Shown: positions 37,505 to 49,996 of the stretch, piece after piece | Numbering within the stretch: position 1 is the stretch's first letter | How the letters are laid out: each line of letters starts with the position of its first letter | Source: Datnioides undecimradiatus | Taxonomy: Eukaryota; Chordata; Actinopteri; Lobotiformes; Datnioididae | Assembly (NCBI GenBank): GCA_008933995.1 | Contig: WARS01000015.1 | Location: 11,483,861 to 11,547,860 of the forward strand | DNA: 64,000 nucleotides | Reading direction: 5' to 3' | Made by a program: the position numbers and the translations under genes | The notes under the pieces: generated by a model | Told to the model about the DNA's origin: nothing | The model's input: the letters and a program-made list of their open reading frames with translations, nothing else | Databases searched by the model: none

Positions 37505-40250
37505 TATACGCATGTATACTGTAGACAAGAAATTCAACATTGCCTGATCATTTAAGTAAAAGGCTTCAGACTAAAAACTTTCAGGAAAAACAGGTGAAGG
37601 CAGCCATACTCACTTTAACAGCTTCAACTTCACGCTTAAGCTGACACTGCTGTTTATTGATGAGCTCAGTTTGCCGGACAACAGCGCCATCTCCTGACCA
37701 ACACTTAAAATCAAGTCCTCCACTCTAGAAGAGTGCAGAGTGTGCCTAAAATCAGTGCTATGGTCTATATACCATACTTCTTTAATACTGTTTTTCTGAG
37801 AACAGCAGATAGCATACAATGGCTGAAAGGGTTTAGGTAATACGACACATACACCATTATTAAAAACCACCTTGACTGAAAACAACTTAATTTGGCAGCA
37901 AGTACATTTTCTGTTGTGGTCTTATGTCTTTAACACTAAGAGTTACTGGTTAGAAAACACTCCACTGAAAACTGCACTGTATGATTTAAGTGACATGGTT
38001 TCAGTTGCTTGTTTGTCCAATTAACAGTCTAAAAGTGTGAAACATATATAGCTCTTTTATGTATGACAAAGAAAAGCAACAAATTTAGGGAGCAGAACCA
38101 GTGGATTATCCTACTCTTTTTGCATGCAATGTGACTGAAACAATGCATCTATTATTAAAACAGTTGCTGATTCATTTTCTACCAGCTGACTGTCGTGATA
38201 AATCGACTAGTGGTTGCAGCTCTACATAATATTACCTTTCTTTTTGCTTATCAACTTCAGTACATTCTTCACTCCCTTGGTGTTCTATTGACTGCCATAT
38301 AAGAGATGAGAAAAAATTATAAATCACCATCAGACATTATAGGATGTCAAGTTTATATCAGTCAATAATACACAGATCACGGTTTGTAACTGATTTCTAA
38401 TGCTTACTGAAAAAAGTCTCTCCTGTATCACGTCTGTCTCATCAGTAAATTCCTTTATCTTGGCAGCTGGTAATGGCGGTTTTGAACTGCTGGCAACATT
38501 AGGACTGGTGATGCCGTTGTCTCCACATTGTTTCTCATTTGATAACAGTGAAGAATACATCACCTTTACATTTTGTTCCAATGTCTCTGTTGTCTTGTTA
38601 AGTGCCAACGCCTCTTCTCCGACCCTTTTGATGTTTTGGAGCTCCTCCAACATGCACAGCATCTTTTCCATCTGACCAACATGTTCCCTTGAATCCTTCA
38701 ACCTACAAATACAAAGATCTGTGGGTCAAAGTGATTTTAGACACTTTGTTCACATACATAGAATTTTATCAGTGTTTCACCTGAGATCAGACAGGACATC
38801 CTTCTCCTTCTGGACTTTATGCAACTCAGTCTGCAGGTTCATGATGAATGTGTCCAAACTGACTGTCTCTTGCTTGAGTTGCTCATGTGTCTGTGTTATA
38901 GGGGGTAAAATAATACATCCCGAAAAGAAAGCATTAGCAACTGAGTCAATATGATTTCAACAGCACTGAACTAGAGTCATGGCTGAAATAAAAGTATGAA
39001 CCTTGTTGAGCTGCAAGTTAGAAAATTGTTGAAGACAGTCCTCTACTGCATTTTCAAACACCTCCTTTCCTGGACAGTTACAATCTTTTAGTGCACCTTG
39101 GTTTAAACTATCCAGATCCCAAACCAGAGGCTGAGTTGCTGCCTGCTGGCGTGTTGAAATAATAGTGGAATCCCCAGGTGAGCCATCTGACAAAAGAGGA
39201 AAAGAAGTTTAAAATACAAAGTGTGTATGTTGTCAAAGAATTGGTGAAACATGACTGTGTGCTTTTACTTATTTCAAATTCTTCTTAAAATATTTTGCTA
39301 TTTAAACGTTTCCCCCTACATATCTGGATATTTATATTAACCTTTTTCCAGAATCAGATCACCTTGATAACTGAGATGAAATTCAGCTTCATGACTTTGA
39401 CTGGTTTTCAGTCATTGTGTCAGTGTTGGTAAAAGTGAGTCAAATAAGCTATTACTCAGTGCTTCACTTTTTCATCTTTCTGGCTACTGCTACAAAAACA
39501 AAGCACTGCATGTTGCTGCTTGTACTCACCAACATTAAACCTGTTGTCGTGAGAGCCTTGTCCAGGTGGGCTGTAGAGGCCATATGCACAGCCAAACCTC
39601 TCCAAGGTTAGTTTGGTTGCATTTTCTACCTCAGCCTGAAGCATCTGAGTTTCTTTGGTGCGCCTATCGAGCTCCTCACTGGAGAAAAAAATAAAAAGGG
39701 AGCGGCTTGTATTAATAATAGTGATGCCATAGAACTGCCTCCCTCTATATATCTATATAAGTACACAGAAAAAGACATTCAATGGCTTTTACTTGAACCA
39801 TCAGTTTGTTCAGCTGTTTAAAACAATAGGTGTTTGGACATTTTTGGCTAGGTGGGCTAATGTCATTTGGTTTTATTTTGATTCCAAGTTTGTTTTTGCT
39901 ATTTATCTTAAGCATGCACACAAAGGTGGCATCTTAACATTGTATGAAATGGGAAGGGGCTGGAGTTTTAGTTACCTCAGTTCATCCAGTGTCAGGCTGT
40001 AGGATCTCAGACCTGGAGAGGCCTCTGCAAATTGAGTTGAACAGAGGACTTGAAGAAACGAAAAATTCATTAACACGTTAACAAAGCAGTCAGGTTAACT
40101 GGCAGAGATACACCCAACCTTAGCTAACTATACCTTACCCGTCGTCCCAGCCGCTGACAGATTTATAACGCTATGGATCGGCGGAGATTCGAATTGTGAA
40201 ACGTGGGCGCCACCGCTGTGAGGATCAGAGGGTTGAAACCCCGCTGACAT
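31130..40250 (-). CDS. ccdc158: ccdc158: coiled-coil domain-containing protein 158
   Basis: Twenty-two exons with compatible phases: 40139-40250, 39976-40024, 39530-39678, 39002-39186, 38781-38890, 38408-38702, 38236-38291, 37614-37724, 37347-37428, 36992-37111, 36569-36784, 36155-36391, 35853-36021, 34720-34872, 34305-34405, 33550-33708, 33128-33220, 32840-32962, 32281-32441, 31885-31947, 31615-31682 and about 31130-31212. The predicted 964 residues compare with about 1113 in human. Identity rests on SLQSKIQYLEE, GNELEALRSKDKQLRDRIGQ, FADCQDFIQLQEQEF, LKLQHALDLKELQG and KSPVHSLLTS, all close to human CCDC158. Most of the chain is heptad-type coiled coil rich in Q, E, K and L. Molecular function is unknown. 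The final exon boundary is the least certain: the frame demanded by KSPVHSLLTS needs a weak acceptor at 31213. The protein then ends at a TGA about 90 residues before the human end. Confidence 0.9.
37461..37501. repeat. (AT)n microsatellite in a ccdc158 intron
   Basis: About twenty uninterrupted AT units lie 32 bp upstream, in transcript direction, of nothing critical; the nearest exon is 37347-37428. Likely length-polymorphic. Confidence 0.95.
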
Positions 40251-41432
40251 CTCTGTTTACATTTGTAATCGAGCTATTAGTGCAGTAAATCATTAAATTG
40301 GTAGGTTATACCACCAAGTACTTACTCGAAGCTAACATCAGAAGCTAGCTAATACGTTACCATTGTAAGTTGTCATTAATCGTAAAGTTTCATCACCATG
40401 GAAACAGCATCCATGTCTAATTCCTATCTAGCGTTATGCTATCAATAGTTTGGTTCATCTTTCAATAAAAAGTTAACCTGTCTGCCTGGCTAGGATAGTC
40501 GGATACTTGAAAAAGCCAAACCAATGTTGAAATTATGGCAAAAGTTAAGTTAGCGCCGTCACTTTGAAATAAACCGTCAACATCCGCTTTTTTCCTGCAG
40601 TTTATTGTGACGTAAATGCGTTTTTCCAGTGGTGCATGATGGTCATTGTCGTTTACGAGGAGGTGAGTGGTTGTTTGTTTATTCAGGGCGGACCCCTCTG
40701 TCTCCAGCGGGGATTGAGGATCTTGTTTTTAATAATTGCCGCTCATCATCAAAAATCAAAACAAAACATGGATAACTGAGAGGTATAATTACTTTGCAGT
40801 GCTGTTCATATCCTGCACGACGGCGGCTTCTGGGCGAGGTAAGACGACCGTTTATTGAATTACGTTAGCAAGCTAGCAATGTTAGCTAACATTGACGCTA
40901 TTTGCATTTGTGACGACTCCGGCTTTTTGGTGTGTATGGATGCTTTTGTGTACCCTTTCGTGCAACTTCGTATATGAAGAACCGAATAAAGTTAAAGAAT
41001 TAATTCAATCTCTTGTAAAATGCGTAATGGAGATCCTGCTATGATCAACACTGTGACCTACTTACTGCTGTTAAGTGCTCATATATGTATGCATGTATGT
41101 ATGTGTAACTCTAGTCTAGTAAATGTCAGCATTTACTTCTGATGAATCTGCTTTAGCGTGTGTTTACATTTTATTCTAATTCTACATTGTATAACATTGG
41201 ACTTACAGATTAATAGTCAAATAAGAGCAGGAATTTGTAGGTTTTTGGGCGGTGGGGGGCGACTCTTCCAGTGATACTTGACACCCCGGAGGTGTGGTTT
41301 AGAAGACATTCCCTGTTTTCCTCACTCTTCACTCTGTTCATAGGACAGATTCTACTGTTTATCTACTTTATACAATTGTTTATATTGTCTTGGATTGCAT
41401 TGCAGAAGATTGAAATATGTTTTTTTTCCAGG
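40251..41432. promoter_or_regulatory. shared head-to-head upstream region of ccdc158 and ccng2
   Basis: ccdc158 starts leftwards at 40250 and ccng2 coding starts rightwards at 41433. A good donor, GGGCGAG followed by GTAAGA at 40839, probably ends a non-coding first exon of ccng2 (about 40650-40838), which would splice to the acceptor TTTTTTTCCAG at 41431. That leaves roughly 400 bp between the two start sites, so a bidirectional promoter is likely. Confidence 0.5.
40392..40405. promoter_or_regulatory. X-box-like motif upstream of ccdc158
   Basis: ATCACCATGGAAAC reads GTTTCCATGGTGAT on the ccdc158 strand, a one-and-a-half-site match to the RFX X-box. It lies about 140 bp before the ccdc158 ATG. 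Weaker than the fam47e site. Confidence 0.4.
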
Positions 41433-44244
41433 ATGAGGGATCTTCAAGCCTTTGACAGCTTGCTCTTGAAAGAGCTGAAGACATGTTGTGTGAAGGAGTA
41501 CAACTTTCTTCCCAGAGCGACTGGCCTGAAGCTGATGGAGTTGGCCTCCGCAGAGGTAACCCACTGACCTAATTTTACATATTTCACTGCCTGTGCAGAC
41601 ATATGGGTTTTCTAAAAGTAGATGTTATTTCCAGAGGTGTCCATCTAATGTATAACTGTACATTTTTCAGAATCACAGTGCGGTGTCTGCGAAATGCAGA
41701 GACACCAAAGTGGAAGAACTGTGGGGCCTGACCAGTTTCTTTGGCTACAGCACCCAAACTTTTGTTCAAGCTGTCAATTTGCTTGACCGATTCCTCACCG
41801 TTATGAAGGTAGGAGTTTTACAGAGCATTTAAGTCTAATATGATGCTTCAACTTACAGCATGTTTATTAACCAGTCACCACAACTTTGTATATTTAATAT
41901 CCCCTGTCAGGAGAAAGCATGACTACAATGACCTTGTTTCACTTTAAATTCATGAGATGTTGGCTCACACTTCTGACTGCCTTGTTACTGTGATAGGTGC
42001 AGCCCAAACACTTGCCCTGTATTGGAGTCTGCTGTCTTCACATCGCTGCCAAAATGGTTGAGGAAGAGAGCAATGTCTCACCCACCAATGAACTCATTCG
42101 CATCAGCCAAAGCAAGTTCACTGTGTCAGATCTCTGTCGCATGGAGAAGATCATCTCAGAAAAGCTCAGTGTAGAGCCTGAAGCAGTCACAGCCTTAACC
42201 TTTCTACACCTCTACTACTCAGCCTTCACATCCGTGTCTGCTGGACGGTAAATATTTCATTTTCTTTAACTCACTTTTGTTGTCATTGCTCATGCATTGC
42301 TCCAGTTTGCATGGAGTTGGTCAAATAGATTCTGCTTTATGAGGTTTGTACTGGCAGATCACATTAGGATTCCCTCTATATTTTAAGGGAGGAGATCCCA
42401 AGCATTGGGAGACTGGAAGCCCAGCTTAAAGCCTGCTTATGCCGGCTTGTTTTCTCTAAAGCAAAAGTAAGGATTGATCTTGGGTGACATTTACACAGCA
42501 TAGTGGCCTTCACTATAAGCCCTTACTAATGAGCCTTCTTTCTCCTTCACAGCCATCAGTGCTGGCGCTGTCCCTCATTGCTCAGGAATTTGAAGCCCTC
42601 CAGTCCATCACCGTGTTGAAGATTGTTCAGCAATTCCAAAGACATCTAAAGGTATAAAAGGAGTTTACAGTGCAGTGCTGCAACTTGTGTCTATATTTTA
42701 GCACCACACTATGTAGTCTGACAAGAGTGGCACATTGAGCAGCATTTGAATTTGCTATGTTGTTCGTATGGTTAAGTTATTCATCCAATTCCAGCATTTC
42801 TCACGTGTCTCTTCTTTTTAGGTTAAATACCACATAGTATGAAAGTATGTAGTATGTGGGAGGGAGCACATGACTTGTTGATGACAGCACACTTGAGGAC
42901 TATTTCTGTCTGCAGCCTCTCAGATGTTGTCTTGTTGTCTTGTTGTCATCTTCACAGATCGGTGACAGCGAGTTGCTCCACTGGAAGGATCTCGTGGCCA
43001 AGTGCATGACTGAATACTGCTCAAGTGAATGTAACAAACCAGACAACAAAAAGCTTGTTTGGATCGTGTCCAGGAGGACAGCTCAGAATCTTCAGGCCAA
43101 TCACTTCAGTGTACCTGGCCTGCCAACTATTCCTGAGGGGAGCTGGGACGAGAGTGAGAGGTTAATAATCCAGTTTTTAATGCTGCATTTCATCTGACTG
43201 AATATACTGAGCTGGATGGGGAGATTTAAGCAGAATGGCCATTCCTAAATGTCAGATGGTTCAAAATCACAGCTACAGACAGTGATTTAAGAAGTTTCAT
43301 TGTAGAGTTGAACTGGATCCATGATTGGTTATAGTGTACTGAAGAAAACACCTCAACCTAAGCCTTAATTCACTACAATTGAGCTGATGGTTTGGTTGAT
43401 ATTGATTAGTTGATATCATCCTAAATTTCAACTGTGACTAACAATTAATTTCTTCACAGGTAATCTATTTACCAAAGATAAATAGAATATAATGTCATGG
43501 ATTACACAACAGTTATCACTGGCTGAGTCGCACTCTCTGTGACCAGTAAACTGAGCTAACACAGATAGCCAAGCTCAGACACTATTAAACCCTTCATCAA
43601 ACACTTACATTCTTTTTTATAAACCAAAAGCAGGTGTCACCTTCTTATTTTAAACCAAGTGTTGCTCTCGCTGGTTAAAATGACAGAGTAGCAGTCGATC
43701 AAAAGTTGTGTAGCTACACAATGTTAATCTTAATTATTTGGAGAAAGTAAACTCAATGTGTTTGATACATTTGAGAAACTTACCTTATATTCTGCTGCTC
43801 AAGACATACCTTCAGGTTGTAAACACTAATTAGGCTCTGTAGTGTTTCTGCTTTCACAGTTAACAAAAAACATGTCTTAACTCATAGTTATTTTAGCATT
43901 TAGTTACTTACAGGTGTTGAACTGATAAGATGAGTTAGGGATTTATATTCCATTTGTGTATTGACTACTGGATTTGAGTTTAAGAAATGATGTTAAACCA
44001 CTTTGAGCAAGACAGCATTGATCCTATAACAGCGGTATGATGGTGTGTAATAACATGACAATATTTCATAATTATATGTGACGGAATTGTGTATTTAAGC
44101 ACAATAGTGATGGCCCTCCTCTTCTCTCTTAGCGAGGACTCCTGTGAGGATATGAGCTGTGGAGAAGACAGCCCATGGGGCTCGCCAGGAAGTGATGGCG
44201 AAGGAGCCTTCTTCCCCTCTGCCTTTCTGAAGGGCAGAAAGTGA
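41433..44244 (+). CDS. ccng2: ccng2: cyclin G2
   Basis: Seven coding exons join in phase: 41433-41555, 41671-41808, 41997-42247, 42388-42466, 42553-42651, 42958-43160 and 44133-44244, giving 334 residues. Cyclin G2 is an unconventional cyclin that restrains proliferation, binds PP2A and is induced by FOXO and stress signals. The cyclin box spans about residues 50-140 (TKVEELWGLTSFFG, AVNLLDRFLTVMK, PKHLPCIGVCCLHIAAKMVEEE, ISEKLSVEPEAVTALTFLHLYY). The most conserved C-terminal blocks are KKLVWIVSRRTAQNL and LPTIPEG, followed by the acidic SEDSCEDMSCGE segment, resembling a PEST region. These favour cyclin G2 over cyclin G1 or I. The start codon lies two bases inside its exon, so an upstream non-coding exon is expected. 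Human CCDC158 and CCNG2 are separated by several genes, here by none. Confidence 0.95.
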
Positions 44245-44975
44245 TGAAGCGTCATTGTGCAGTAGCGATGGATGTGGGCTTGTCCCCTGGATTTTAACTG
44301 ATTTAAGGTGGTCACCATGTTTCAGAGCAAATCTGTGTGTTTCACTTGTCATGCCTTGTGCACCATAGGTATGCCAAGTGAGGTTTTGACATTAAGTGCC
44401 TGTGTTAATTCAGTTTACTGTCTGTTTCTTAAAAAACATATCATAATAATTATAAACTGCAATATCTCGGCAGCTTGATGGTAATACATCTGAATGTCTT
44501 TTTTCCAAGATGTTCTTTTTTGTGTTTGTGTCCGAACTCGGCACATTCCAGGAAAAATAGTGAAGCACAAGGGAGAATTTATGGACGTCAGTCAAGAGGT
44601 ACACTCACTGTTGATTACCAGCTAACATCCTAGCACATCCTCAATCTTTTTTTAAGTTTTTATACTCAATACCATTAATATCTACAGTATTCCACAAACG
44701 TATGTTATACACAATTGTAATGTGACATATCTGACGTTGTAGTGTGAAATTATGAGATTGTATATGCATGGATTTGTTGAAATATATGATTATGAATGGA
44801 TGATGATTATGTTGTTCATGTTGACCAAGATAAGCTTACTGTAAAAAAAGTTTAAAAAAATGTACATAATCTGTTAAAAAGAACAAAAAATGATATGTTT
44901 TGCGAACGCTACATTAACTGTATCATATTCAGAAAAATGTGAAATATGTTGGAAGGGTCAGAAATAATCCTTCAA

Positions 44976-44981
44976 AATAAA
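44976..44981 (+). terminator. ccng2: ccng2 polyadenylation signal
   Basis: AATAAA occurs about 730 bp after the ccng2 stop, followed by a T-rich stretch (GGGTTTTTTTTATG) that can serve as downstream element. The interval 44245-44975 is therefore the likely 3' untranslated region. Confidence 0.5.
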
Positions 44982-45179
44982 AAAAGGGTTTTTTTTATGT
45001 ATGACTTGTTGGTCCTTTGTTTCAGTTCACTCGACTGTATTTAAAATTGTCCACTAGTGGTAAACCGTCTATAGTGTCTATAGTTACTTTAGAAACTGGT
45101 GTTCACACTACATCAGTAGGATCAGGAAGTTAACATTGTGGTCGATGTTGAGACGAGCCTGAAACATTGTAAAATTCGA

Positions 45180-45260
45180 CATTTCTCATTTCAAGTATAA
45201 AGTAGCATAAAATGAAATTACTCAAGTGATGTAAAAGTACATCAGATTTACTTAATGCCC
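45180..45260. repeat. fragment of the teleost interspersed repeat
   Basis: AAGTATAAAGTAGCATAAAA and TTACTCAAGTGATGTAAAAG correspond to the same family as the copy at 25745-25880. Confidence 0.45.
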
Positions 45261-45382
45261 AGATTAGAGATCAGGGTCACATGTTCTGGGATTTGATTGT
45301 CTTTTTATCTTTATTTCTCTCTCATTCAATTATTGGACAAGCTTTCCTTTATGCTGAGAGCTGCAGGGAAGCTTACTTTGTC

Positions 45383-45384
<2 letters not shown>

Positions 45385-45428
<44 letters not shown>

Positions 45429-45440
45429 GGTAGGGGGTGG
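45385..45440 (+). repeat. (TG)n followed by a G-quadruplex-type run
   Basis: About eighteen TG units (45385-45420) run straight into GGGTGGGTGGGTAGGGGG (45420-45437), which satisfies the four-run G-quadruplex rule with one- and two-base loops. It lies about 380 bp upstream of the st8sia3 ATG on the coding strand. Confidence 0.85.
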
Positions 45441-45558
45441 AGGTTGCTGCTGGTGCTGGTGGACGCGGCTTGTCTTTTAGCTTGCTGGATATGTTGACAC
45501 GCATTTCTGCTCCATCTCCTTGATTAAACCTGGAGGGGAGTCGCAGCAGAGTGTGAAG

Positions 45559-45576
45559 CAGCAGCAGCAGCAGCAG
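45559..45576 (+). repeat. (CAG)6 in the st8sia3 leader
   Basis: Six CAG triplets lie about 240 bp before the st8sia3 start codon in GC-rich sequence that is probably its 5' untranslated region. Too short to suggest instability. Confidence 0.8.
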
Positions 45577-45819
45577 TCAGAGGGGCTGGGCAGGCGGGCA
45601 GGCAGCAGGCAGGCGGAGGAATGAGAGCACACCGAGCCGTGGCATCTTCACCATGCAGCCGACCACCAGCAGCCGTCCATTTTACACGATTATATGAGCC
45701 GATGAGCGCCACTTTGTCTGTACCTCGCAGACGGCCAGCAGCAGTGTGCAGTCCCGGCGATGACAACATAGGCCAACGCCTCGCTGCAGCTGGTTACAGG
45801 GAATGAAAACGCTCCCAAG

Positions 45820-48800
45820 ATGGTCCGCATCGCCAAGGCCCTGGGTTTGGTTATTCTGTGCGTCGCTGTGCTCATCCTGTCGCTCATCAGCTATGTGTCC
45901 CTGAGAAAAGACAGCCTCTTCACCTCCTCCAAATATTACATGGGAGGGCCGAGGATTATGTTTCATGCAGGATTTCGGTGAGTACTTTATTTGTCAGCAG
46001 AGATTGTAAATAGTGGATGCGATGCAGGGATCGCAAAGGTGATGGTAAATATAAATAAGGTAGCCAGGCCTAGTGTGCACGTCTTTGCATGTCTTCAGTT
46101 TGGGCCATATGCGTCCTGTCAATCAACTGGCGAACTGTCCAAGGTGCTGATGTTGTTACCATGGGCGATGAATGACGTGACAAACAGCATCTATACTATA
46201 CTGTAAATATCTGCATCATCATCATTACCATCATCATTAGCTTTACTGGCTAAGTATTTGTGCACATACAATGATGTGACTTGATTTTTCCTTTTCTCAA
46301 TGTTACACGAAATAGGAAGTGGAAATAGGGATAAGAACAGACATAAAACTAAAAACAAGGACACCTAAGCATGATGTAAAAATGTGAGATACATAAATAT
46401 ATATACAAAAAGCAACAAACAACACCAGCAGTGACTATATACCAGTCAAATTGTTTCTGTAAAGTATAAACAATAAGGCATTATAGTGCAAAAGAGTGAT
46501 GGAATAAATATTGAATGATTTATGTAACAGATGACTTTAAAGATGACATAAAGTATGTGACTATGTACAGTAAATGTATTTATACATAGAGTACAGCATG
46601 TCAGATGTATTAATAATTAATCATCATGATGATGTGTTCATTTTAAGAAACAGTGTGTATTTAAACTATAAAAAAACATTCTGAAACTATATGACTGAAT
46701 TACTTGTTCATCAATAACACGTGTTTGTTTTGACTGAAAACACATTTGTTACAGTAACATTAACTCATGTACTGTTCATAAGTATGATTTTGACTTGTAC
46801 TTAAATATTTATAGATTGTAACTATAGGCTTATTATATATTGATATTGAATTTGGGTAAGTGGTAATGCAGTTATAAATGTTGGTAATCCATTGTCCATG
46901 TCATTAAGGAAGGGAAGTTTAATCCATTTAATCTGTCAGTAAATTGTCAATAAATAGATTCTGGTGCAGAGCCAATGCCAACCCTTCACAGAAGCCAAAA
47001 GTGGTCAAATGCTTCAGGCAGTCAAAGTAAATAGAAAAAGAAAAGTTATTAATGGTGTGTAATATGTTTTATGAAGCATTAGTGAATGATTTATTATCGC
47101 TGATAAAGCCACTAATTATCAGCTTTTGAATCATTCATTAATGGTCTCTTGTTGGACTGTGGCTCCAGATCAGATTAATGCAGATCAAAACAAATTGATT
47201 CTGGTTTCCACTAAGCACTTTTCTGTGTGTTTCAGAATTACTGCTGCACTTTAAAGGTTAAGAAGCATATCATTTCACAATTTTCTAGACATGGAGAATA
47301 AGTATCAGAATCACATGATTTTTATATAGTACTTGATCAACATGTTTATTGGTGGATATATGATAAATAAATATAAAACAGCTGAGCTCCTTTGGCAAAT
47401 AATCTGGTATAAAACAACGCTAAACAAAAATAAGTTAATAAGTTAATGGTAGGTAAGTATTAAGTAAATATGTTGTTTATATATGTTTTTATGATTGTTT
47501 CTCACAGGTCTCAGTTTGCCATGAACTTTCTGGACCCCTCCTTCATCCCCTTAACTAATGCCCTGAATGAAGAGCTCCAAGGAAAACCGTCAAAATGGAA
47601 GTTCAACAAGACAGCTTTTTATCAGCAAAGGTAAGAGATTTTGATTCTCAGCTCTGTTTCACACTTGTAGACATCCTCCATCTTGCAGGATAAAATGTTG
47701 ACCAGGTTTGCTCTCTCAAAACTAAAGACTGGAGGACAAGATCCCCTCTTGGATACTGTAACACTGTTACTAAATTAAAAATTGGATTTCTAGTATGTTA
47801 AAAAGCTTCAGTATTGGTGAAGAAAGTATTTACAAACCTACTTAAGTAAACAGTAATGATACCAGCTCAGTGATTTTAACTGCTACTAAGTAATTATTCC
47901 CAGTTATTTTATTTATTAATTTTCCATATACTGAGGTGATGTTTTTATACTGTTTTCTCTGACCAACAGTCTCAACCCAGAATATTAAATTTAAAGATAT
48001 AATGCTTTAAACAATGAAATGACAATCAAAATAGCTGCTTTTTTGTGGGTAGACTAATGAAATAATTGACTAATTGTTTAAATTCAGTCAATAACGACTG
48101 CGTCAAAAGTAATAGCTATGCAGTTATGCACCATGGTTGTGTAATAATTGTATTTATTAAGGGTGAGGTCATTTGCAATGTCATATGTAATGGTTTGATG
48201 TTGTTACAAAGATATGGCTATTAATTAACCACATAAATACTTGAACACATCAGCAAGCATATATATATAAGAGCACATCTTCCATAATTTACTGCAGCAC
48301 TGTTAAAGTATTGTTCTTTTTCAGGAAAGACATCTTTAACTACATCGACATTCCCAACAACTTCTCCCTCACAAAAAATAGTGTGCGTGTCGGCCAGCTG
48401 ATGCACTTTGACTACTCCAGTCACAAGTATGTCTTCTCTATCAGCAACAACTTCAAATCCCTGCTCCCAGACACATCTCCTATTCACAACAAGCACTACA
48501 GCATATGTTCCGTGGTGGGTAACAGCGGCATCCTAACAGGCAGTCACTGTGGCCCGGAAATCGACCAGGCCGACTTTGTCTTCCGCTGCAACTTTGCCCC
48601 CACAGAGGTCTACTCCAAGGACGTGGGCAGGAAGACCAACCTGACCACCTTTAACCCCAGCATTCTGGAGAGGTACTACAATAACCTCCTGACCATTCAA
48701 GACAGGAATAATTTCTTCCTTAACCTGAAGAAGCTGGAGGGAGCCATCCTGTGGATCCCTGCCTTCTTCCTTCATACTTCTGCCACAGTAACGAGGACCC

Positions 48801-49996
48801 TGGTGGACTTCTTTGTGGAGCACAAGGGTCAACTGAAGGTTGAACTGGCCTGGCCAGGAAATATCATGCACGATGTCAACAAGTAAGAGTTTTGATCTGA
48901 TTGGGTCCACATTTTTCAAGTGAAGTAACTTAAGAAGCTTACTGAAAAGTAAAAAAAAAGTGAAAAGGGCTTTAACTCCTTTAACATGATGGATTTAACT
49001 TACTTTAATGAGCATTTTAATGCAATTAGCAGTTAAATCAGGCATTAAATTCGGCCACCTGGGAGCAGCAGAAACAAGCTGTTAATGCAACATTGACAAA
49101 TTATTACCTTTGATATGGCAAATTTGTTAGTGAGCAGTTGGCTATTTACACAAGCAGCAGATACAGCGTAACATTAGCACTATCACTTAGAGTCATGTTG
49201 TTTTTCACCCACCTGATGAATGTAAGTCCAATAGTCTTCCTTTAACTCTGTTGGTGCTCTCTCTTCCTTTAACTCTGTCTCTGTCTGGTGTCCATGAATT
49301 ATGGGCTGGAAAACTAAAACAACAACCTGAAAGATGCAAATACTGACACGTACACCTAATCATTTGATTAATTGTTAGTATAAAAATATTAATTATAGCA
49401 GATTTAAGTGAATAAAAGAAACAGAATTGTAAAAATATAACAGCTAAATAGGAATCCTTGGGGGGATTTGTGACGTCAGTATTTCTAAAGTCCTGGTTTT
49501 GAATGACCCTGAATGCAATATTATTGAAAATGATAAAACCATAATCACACACATTAAATGATGGGGAAAATTAAATAGACCAGACAGAGAACATACAATC
49601 ATAAGGGAAGTGGGATTATGGCGGGGTAGGATTAATCATGATATTCTGCTGTCAGATAAATCAGAGAGGTTTGGTTTTAATTGTGGATTACTCACCTGTC
49701 TTTTCTCTCACAGATACTGGAAGACTAAAAACCTCTCCCCAAAACGTCTCAGCACTGGAATCCTCATGTACACACTGGCCTCTGCCATGTGTGATGAGAT
49801 CCACCTCTATGGCTTCTGGCCCTTCGGCTGGGACCCCAACACAGGCAAGGACCTGCCTTACCACTACTACGACAAGAAAGGGACCAAATTTACCACAAAG
49901 TGGCAGGAGACACATCAGCTGCCCAGTGAGTTCAAGCTGCTGTACAAGCTGCACAGGGAAGGCGTGATTAAGCTCAGCCTGACTCACTGCAGTTAG
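45820..49996 (+). CDS. st8sia3: st8sia3: alpha-2,8-sialyltransferase 3
   Basis: Four exons join in phase: 45820-45977, 47508-47630, 48325-48882 and 49714-49996, giving 373 residues. This Golgi type II membrane enzyme transfers sialic acid in alpha-2,8 linkage to sialylated glycolipids and glycoproteins, chiefly in brain. A short cytosolic tail and signal-anchor occupy about residues 8-28. Sialylmotif L starts at CSVVGNSGILTGSHCG (near residue 160) and includes DFVFRCNFAP. Sialylmotif S is near LSTGILMYTLASAMC, motif III is HLYGFWPFG with HYYDKKG after it, and motif VS HQLPSE holds the catalytic histidine and glutamate spacing. Sequons NKT, NFS and NLT are present. The FAPTE, NNLLTIQDRNNFF and AWPGNIM segments are almost identical to mammalian ST8SIA3, distinguishing it from other family members. 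Start chosen to match the family N-terminus; no upstream in-frame ATG is close. Confidence 0.97.

Noticed and set aside
45991-46206. 71-codon frame after st8sia3 exon 1
   Set aside because: Intronic and without similarity; the exon 1 donor and exon 2 acceptor are clear.
48533-48919. 128-codon minus-strand frame over the main st8sia3 exon
   Set aside because: Shadow of highly conserved coding sequence in another frame.
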